This document shows positions 5,674-8,776 of a stretch of DNA of 8,776 nucleotides, one piece after another. The stretch is from an uncultured Bacteroidales bacterium. GTDB taxonomy: Bacteria > Bacteroidota > Bacteroidia > Bacteroidales > UBA932. Location of the stretch: assembly GCA_927798505.1 (NCBI GenBank), contig CAKMNE010000055.1:1-8776 (forward strand), written 5' to 3'. The notes beneath the pieces were generated by a model. The model saw nothing but the letters and a program-made list of their open reading frames with translations. It searched no databases and was not told the origin of the DNA. Position 1 is the first letter of the stretch; the number at the start of each line of letters is the position of its first letter. A program made the translations under genes and the position numbers.

Positions 5674-6912
5674 ATGGGAGAAATACTCGACAGACTGTAC
5701 CATATGACGGCGCTCAGCGACCTGATCGCTGACCCGTCCTACCTTCTGATGTACCTGCTTGCCTTCGGCCTGCTGTACCTGGGCATAGTGAAGAAATATG
5801 AGCCTCTGCTGCTGATTCCCATCGGCTTCGGAGTGCTGATAGCCAACTTCCCCGGCGGGGAGATGGGTGTAATCCAGGCCAATGCCGAAGGACTGGTTCC
5901 GCTCGCGGACGGTACTATGGTGGACATATGGAAGATGCCGCTCCATGACATTGCGCACGAGTTCGGCATCATGAACTACCTCTACTACGCCCTTATCAAG
6001 TCCGGCCTTCTGCCGCCTATCATCTTCATGGGAGTGGGCGCGATGACCGATTTCGGGCCAATGCTGCGCAACCTCAAGCTCGCGATTTTCGGAGCTGCCG
6101 CCCAGTTCGGCATCTTCGCAGTGCTGCTTGGCAGCCTCGCGCTGGGCTTCACTCCGCAGGAAGCGGGCTCCCTCGGAATTATCGGTGGCGCCGACGGCCC
6201 TACTGCCATATTCACCACCATAAAGCTGGCTCCGCATCTGCTCGGACCTATAGCGATTGCAGCTTACAGCTACATGGCCCTGGTCCCTGTGATCATACCT
6301 CTGGTTGTGAAGCTGCTCTGCACAAAGAAGGAACTTACCATCAATATGAAGGAGCAGGACAGGCTCTATCCGGACAAACTGCAGATCAAGAACCTGAGGG
6401 TTGCGAAGATAGTCTTCCCTATCGCCGTTACGACTATAGTTGCGATTTTCGTTCCTACCGCTGTTTCCCTTGTGGGAATGCTGATGTTCGGCAACCTCAT
6501 CAAGGAAATCGGAGCAGACACTTCCCGTCTCTTCCAGACCATCAGCAATGGACTTATGAACACAGCAACCGTGTTCCTCGGTCTTTGCGTGGGTGCTACA
6601 ATGACGGCTGAGTCTTTCCTTAACCTTCAGACCCTCGGAATCATCGCAGGAGGTTTTCTGGCCTTCGCCCTGAGCATAGCCAGCGGCATCATTATGGTCA
6701 AGATATGGAATCTCTTTGCCAAAAAGAAAATCAACCCTCTGGTCGGTGCTACCGGACTTTCCGCAGTGCCTATGGCAAGCCGCGTCTGCAACGGAATCAG
6801 CACCAAATACGACCCGAAGAACCACGTGCTGAATTACTGCATGTCTTCCAACATTGCAGGTGTAATCGGCTCCGCAGTCGCAGCCGGAGTTCTCATTTCC
6901 TTCCTGGGATAA
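5674..6912 (+). CDS. oadB: Sodium-pump decarboxylase beta subunit (OadB-like)
   Basis: This 412-residue multi-spanning inner-membrane protein carries out the carboxybiotin decarboxylation step and couples it to Na+ export. The family signature is clear. GGADGPTAI (171-179) holds Asp174, equivalent to the essential membrane aspartate of the oxaloacetate decarboxylase beta subunit, and GLSAVPMASR (361-370) carries the conserved serine region. The C-terminus NIAGVIGSAVAAGVL (393-407) is also typical. Nine or more membrane segments are expected, and the length is normal. It starts 5 bp after the alpha stop and is the last gene of the operon. The same fold serves oxaloacetate, methylmalonyl-CoA, malonate and glutaconyl-CoA pumps, so the substrate is set by the alpha subunit. 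Confidence 0.92.
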   Translation: MGEILDRLYHMTALSDLIADPSYLLMYLLAFGLLYLGIVKKYEPLLLIPIGFGVLIANFPGGEMGVIQANAEGLVPLADGTMVDIWKMPLHDIAHEFGIMNYLYYALIKSGLLPPIIFMGVGAMTDFGPMLRNLKLAIFGAAAQFGIFAVLLGSLALGFTPQEAGSLGIIGGADGPTAIFTTIKLAPHLLGPIAIAAYSYMALVPVIIPLVVKLLCTKKELTINMKEQDRLYPDKLQIKNLRVAKIVFPIAVTTIVAIFVPTAVSLVGMLMFGNLIKEIGADTSRLFQTISNGLMNTATVFLGLCVGATMTAESFLNLQTLGIIAGGFLAFALSIASGIIMVKIWNLFAKKKINPLVGATGLSAVPMASRVCNGISTKYDPKNHVLNYCMSSNIAGVIGSAVAAGVLISFLG

Positions 6913-6922
6913 TCCTACAAGC

Positions 6923-8626
6923 CTACTGCTGCATAGTCTCTGCATAGTAATCTATGCAGAAGGCAGGGGCTTGTTCGCGGTATTTGTTGATGTTGGAGGA
7001 TGATAGCCAGGTGGTGTAGCCACCGGTGAGACCGGCATCGAAAAGTCCGCGTATTTCCTTTTCTATATTCTCCGCGTTATAGTCTATTCCGTTAGGATCG
7101 ACGTGACGCATCACGTGGTATGCCTGAACCCAGGTACGTACCTTTGCTGGGGTAGGTGTAGCCTTCTGGCGTGCCTGAACCCTCTGTCCCCAGGCGGAAA
7201 GAATCTCATAAGGGTGGTTCCACGGCTTCTTGATTCCGTAAAAGCCGTCAGGGAAATGGTCAGGATATGGCATTCCGCACATCACGTCCGCTATGTTGGA
7301 AAGAGCAGGCCAATACTGACCGTAGGCTGTGGTGTAGCCCGGATTTGCGCATTCGCCGAACACATCTATTGACACATAGGCACCCAGCTCGTGAATCTCG
7401 TCGCAGGCATACTGCACAAAGCGCTGGATGGCCTGAACCTTGGTTTCCCCGTAGCAATTGTGGTAATCGATTCTGTCTTCGATTTTGGTCATCCTGTCCG
7501 GGAATCGCACGTAGTCGAAATTGATTTCGTTGAAGCCGAACTTGCGTATTGCCTCCTTGGCCAGTTCCACATTGAATTCCCAAACCCTGCGGTTGAAGGC
7601 TGAAGGCCAGAAGCTTTTGTTATGCTTGAACGGCTCCCCTGTTTCAATCTCCGTGATGGCGCACTCCGGATTATCCTTTACAAAGTAAGAATCCTTGAAG
7701 CAGGTGATGCGGGCAACCACATAGAATCCTTCCTCATGAAGCCTGCTGACTGCCCTTTTGTAGAGTTTCTCCCCATTCTTGGTGGAACGGTTGTAATTGG
7801 TCGGAGAATACTTGAGCATGGCCTCGGAACGGAATCCCGGACACTCATTGTCCTTGATATCGATCACGAAGGTGTTGATTTTGGTCTGCTTGGCAAGCTC
7901 TATGTACTCGTCTATCTTGGAGAGATTTGCAGGCGAGAAATTGATGTAGAGCGAGTAGCAGGACTCAGGCATCCTGTTGTCCTTGAACTCCGGCTTGGGT
8001 CTTGGAAAGAAATCACAGTCTATTGCCTTTCCCGCTCCGAAGCGGTTCTTTATCGCAAGATGCAGGGAGTCGTATTTTTCCGGCATATAGCGGCTCAGGG
8101 CCTCCTCCTGAGTAGGGACAAGATACTTGGAATAGACATAGCCCAAGGTGTCGGAGACCTGGATTTTGTAGCGATGCACAGTGCCGTCGGCCTGGAGCTT
8201 GTCATAGCCCACTATGCTGACCTGACGCCCCTTTTCCACCTGCCCTGCTATTGCGCTGCTGGCCGTGTCCGCCAGCACTGATGCCGGGGTGCGCACATAG
8301 AGCTGCTTTTCAAGCACGAGAGCAAGGCTATCCGTGCTGAGATTGGGGAGCATGGCATAGCGCTTTGGCCCTTTCCTGGCTTTCAGAGGCAAATAAACAA
8401 TTTTGTTACTTTTGTATTTGGCGTTGACTATCACCTCAACCTTACTGCCACGCAGCAAAGAATCAGCGACACTGACTACGCCTGTCTCCTCGTCTATGGA
8501 GTAAAGCGTAGCATAGGGTCTGTCAGAAGCAATGAAACGTGGCTCAATAATGTCGGTCTTGTCCTGCTTGCAGGAAGCTAGCAACAGGGTGACAAGAAGA
8601 ATAGGATAGATGTAACGTGTCTTCAT
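6923..8626 (-). CDS. Lipoprotein with SH3-like and DUF4015-like glycosidase domain
   Basis: This predicted 567-residue lipoprotein has an N-terminal hydrophobic stretch ending in the lipobox LLAS-C, with Cys19 lipidated. The ATG at 8626 is chosen because it puts the lipobox at the right distance. A further in-frame ATG at 8647 would add seven residues but overlap the promoter. Residues about 33-170 look like one or two bacterial SH3-like domains, for example GRQVSIVGYD and LGYVYSKYLV. From about 222 to the end the sequence resembles the putative glycoside hydrolase family DUF4015 (TIM barrel). Recognisable strands are NTFVIDIKDN (251-260), FYVVARITCF (301-310), FNEINFDYVRFP (365-376, with acidic Glu367 and Asp371) and YVSIDVFGE (417-425). 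Cell-wall or glycan binding is plausible, but no activity is established. It converges with the decarboxylase operon, with only 10 bp between the stops. Confidence 0.8.
   Translation of the reverse strand: MKTRYIYPILLVTLLLASCKQDKTDIIEPRFIASDRPYATLYSIDEETGVVSVADSLLRGSKVEVIVNAKYKSNKIVYLPLKARKGPKRYAMLPNLSTDSLALVLEKQLYVRTPASVLADTASSAIAGQVEKGRQVSIVGYDKLQADGTVHRYKIQVSDTLGYVYSKYLVPTQEEALSRYMPEKYDSLHLAIKNRFGAGKAIDCDFFPRPKPEFKDNRMPESCYSLYINFSPANLSKIDEYIELAKQTKINTFVIDIKDNECPGFRSEAMLKYSPTNYNRSTKNGEKLYKRAVSRLHEEGFYVVARITCFKDSYFVKDNPECAITEIETGEPFKHNKSFWPSAFNRRVWEFNVELAKEAIRKFGFNEINFDYVRFPDRMTKIEDRIDYHNCYGETKVQAIQRFVQYACDEIHELGAYVSIDVFGECANPGYTTAYGQYWPALSNIADVMCGMPYPDHFPDGFYGIKKPWNHPYEILSAWGQRVQARQKATPTPAKVRTWVQAYHVMRHVDPNGIDYNAENIEKEIRGLFDAGLTGGYTTWLSSSNINKYREQAPAFCIDYYAETMQQ
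6939..6960. terminator. Perfect 9-bp inverted repeat at convergent gene ends
   Basis: TCTGCATAG (6939-6947) and CTATGCAGA (6952-6960) are perfect inverted copies around TAAT. They lie within the last codons of the minus-strand lipoprotein gene and 27 bp past the beta-subunit stop. A further direct copy of CTGCATAG is at 6929-6936. There is no T-run on either side, so ordinary intrinsic termination is not shown. Because the gap between the stops is only 10 bp, this is the only candidate for a shared transcript end. Confidence 0.35.
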
Positions 8627-8635
8627 AAGGAAGGG

Positions 8636-8643
8636 CAAAGTTA
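8636..8643 (-). promoter_or_regulatory. Bacteroidetes -7 element, lipoprotein gene
   Basis: The minus strand reads TAACTTTG, matching TAnnTTTG, 9 bp before the chosen ATG at 8626. The predicted leader is a few bases at most, so transcription may start very near the start codon. This supports the 8626 start over the one at 8647. No clear -33 motif is present. Confidence 0.5.
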
Positions 8644-8665
8644 ACAATTTATAACGGAAGTTAAT

Positions 8666-8673
8666 TATATTTG
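8666..8673 (+). promoter_or_regulatory. Bacteroidetes -7 element, GTPase gene
   Basis: TATATTTG is an exact match to TAnnTTTG, 13 bp before the ATG at 8687, followed by an A-rich leader (CTCAAAAAA). The -33 element is not obvious. Together with the minus-strand element at 8636-8643 it forms a divergent promoter pair in a 60-bp intergenic gap. Confidence 0.55.
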
Positions 8674-8686
8674 CAGACTCAAAAAA

Positions 8687-8776
8687 ATGAATGCTATGAA
8701 TCAGATTCCAGTACTTCTGCTTACAGGTTATCTGGGAAGCGGAAAGACCACACTCCTCAACAGGATACTCAACAAC
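8687..8776 (+). CDS. CobW/COG0523-family GTPase, 5' end only
   Basis: Only the first 30 codons are in the window, and the gene continues past the right edge. The N-terminus has a beta strand (PVLLLTGYLG) running into a P-loop, GYLGSGKTT at residues 14-22. This is the characteristic Walker A form of the CobW/YjiA/ZNG1 G3E-type GTPases. Members act as metal-insertion chaperones or regulators for zinc, cobalt or nitrile-hydratase metals, and which applies here cannot be told from this fragment. An in-frame ATG at 8696 is an alternative start three codons later. The P-loop is complete with either. Confidence 0.85.
   Translation, partial: MNAMNQIPVLLLTGYLGSGKTTLLNRILNN

Noticed and set aside
5665..6945. 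Long open frame on the minus strand opposite the beta subunit
   Set aside because: The translation is rich in His, Gln and Arg with no recognisable motif, as expected from the complement of a hydrophobic membrane protein gene.
7622..8281. 219-codon plus-strand frame opposite the lipoprotein gene
   Set aside because: It is fully antisense to a gene with clear lipobox and domain motifs, with no promoter or family resemblance of its own.

Overview
The window looks like a chromosomal segment of a member of the Bacteroidota, most likely order Bacteroidales. Three lines of evidence support this. TAnnTTTG-type -7 promoter elements lie just upstream of several genes. The starts have A-rich leaders and no Shine-Dalgarno sequence. 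The gene content also fits: a patatin fused to an Omp85-like barrel, a Bacteroidetes-type sodium-pump decarboxylase operon, and a lipoprotein with a DUF4015-like domain. The coding part is moderately GC-rich. I cannot place it to genus.

Layout. Bases 1-176 hold no gene I can support. They do contain a textbook sigma-54 promoter (71-87) reading right into a strong hairpin (143-170) with a T-rich tail, so a short RNA of roughly 75-85 nt could be made there. Next is a small minus-strand gene (177-389) for a 70-residue protein with an internally repeated WW...QK.RI motif. It shares a very compact divergent promoter region with a plus-strand patatin/outer-membrane-barrel gene (443-2671). Three bases later begins a membrane protein of the putative 10-TM heavy-metal/manganese exporter type (2675-3520).

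After a 46-bp gap with a 12-bp palindrome and a possible promoter comes a tight three-gene operon: gamma (3567-3821), biotinylated alpha (3824-5668) and beta (5674-6912) subunits of a sodium-translocating decarboxylase. Together they form a complete pump. The soluble carboxyltransferase passes CO2 from a carboxylic acid to biotin on its own C-terminal domain. The membrane beta subunit then decarboxylates biotin and exports Na+, and gamma holds the complex together. The operon converges on a minus-strand gene (6923-8626) for a lipoprotein with SH3-like regions and a putative glycoside-hydrolase-like TIM-barrel domain. A second compact divergent promoter region separates that gene from the 5' end of a CobW/COG0523 GTPase (8687 to the window edge).

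Most of the window is ordinary housekeeping and envelope content. The most distinctive parts are the sigma-54 promoter/hairpin unit, the small repeat protein, the back-to-back promoters and the divergent alpha subunit. I see no mobile element, CRISPR array, tRNA or rRNA.
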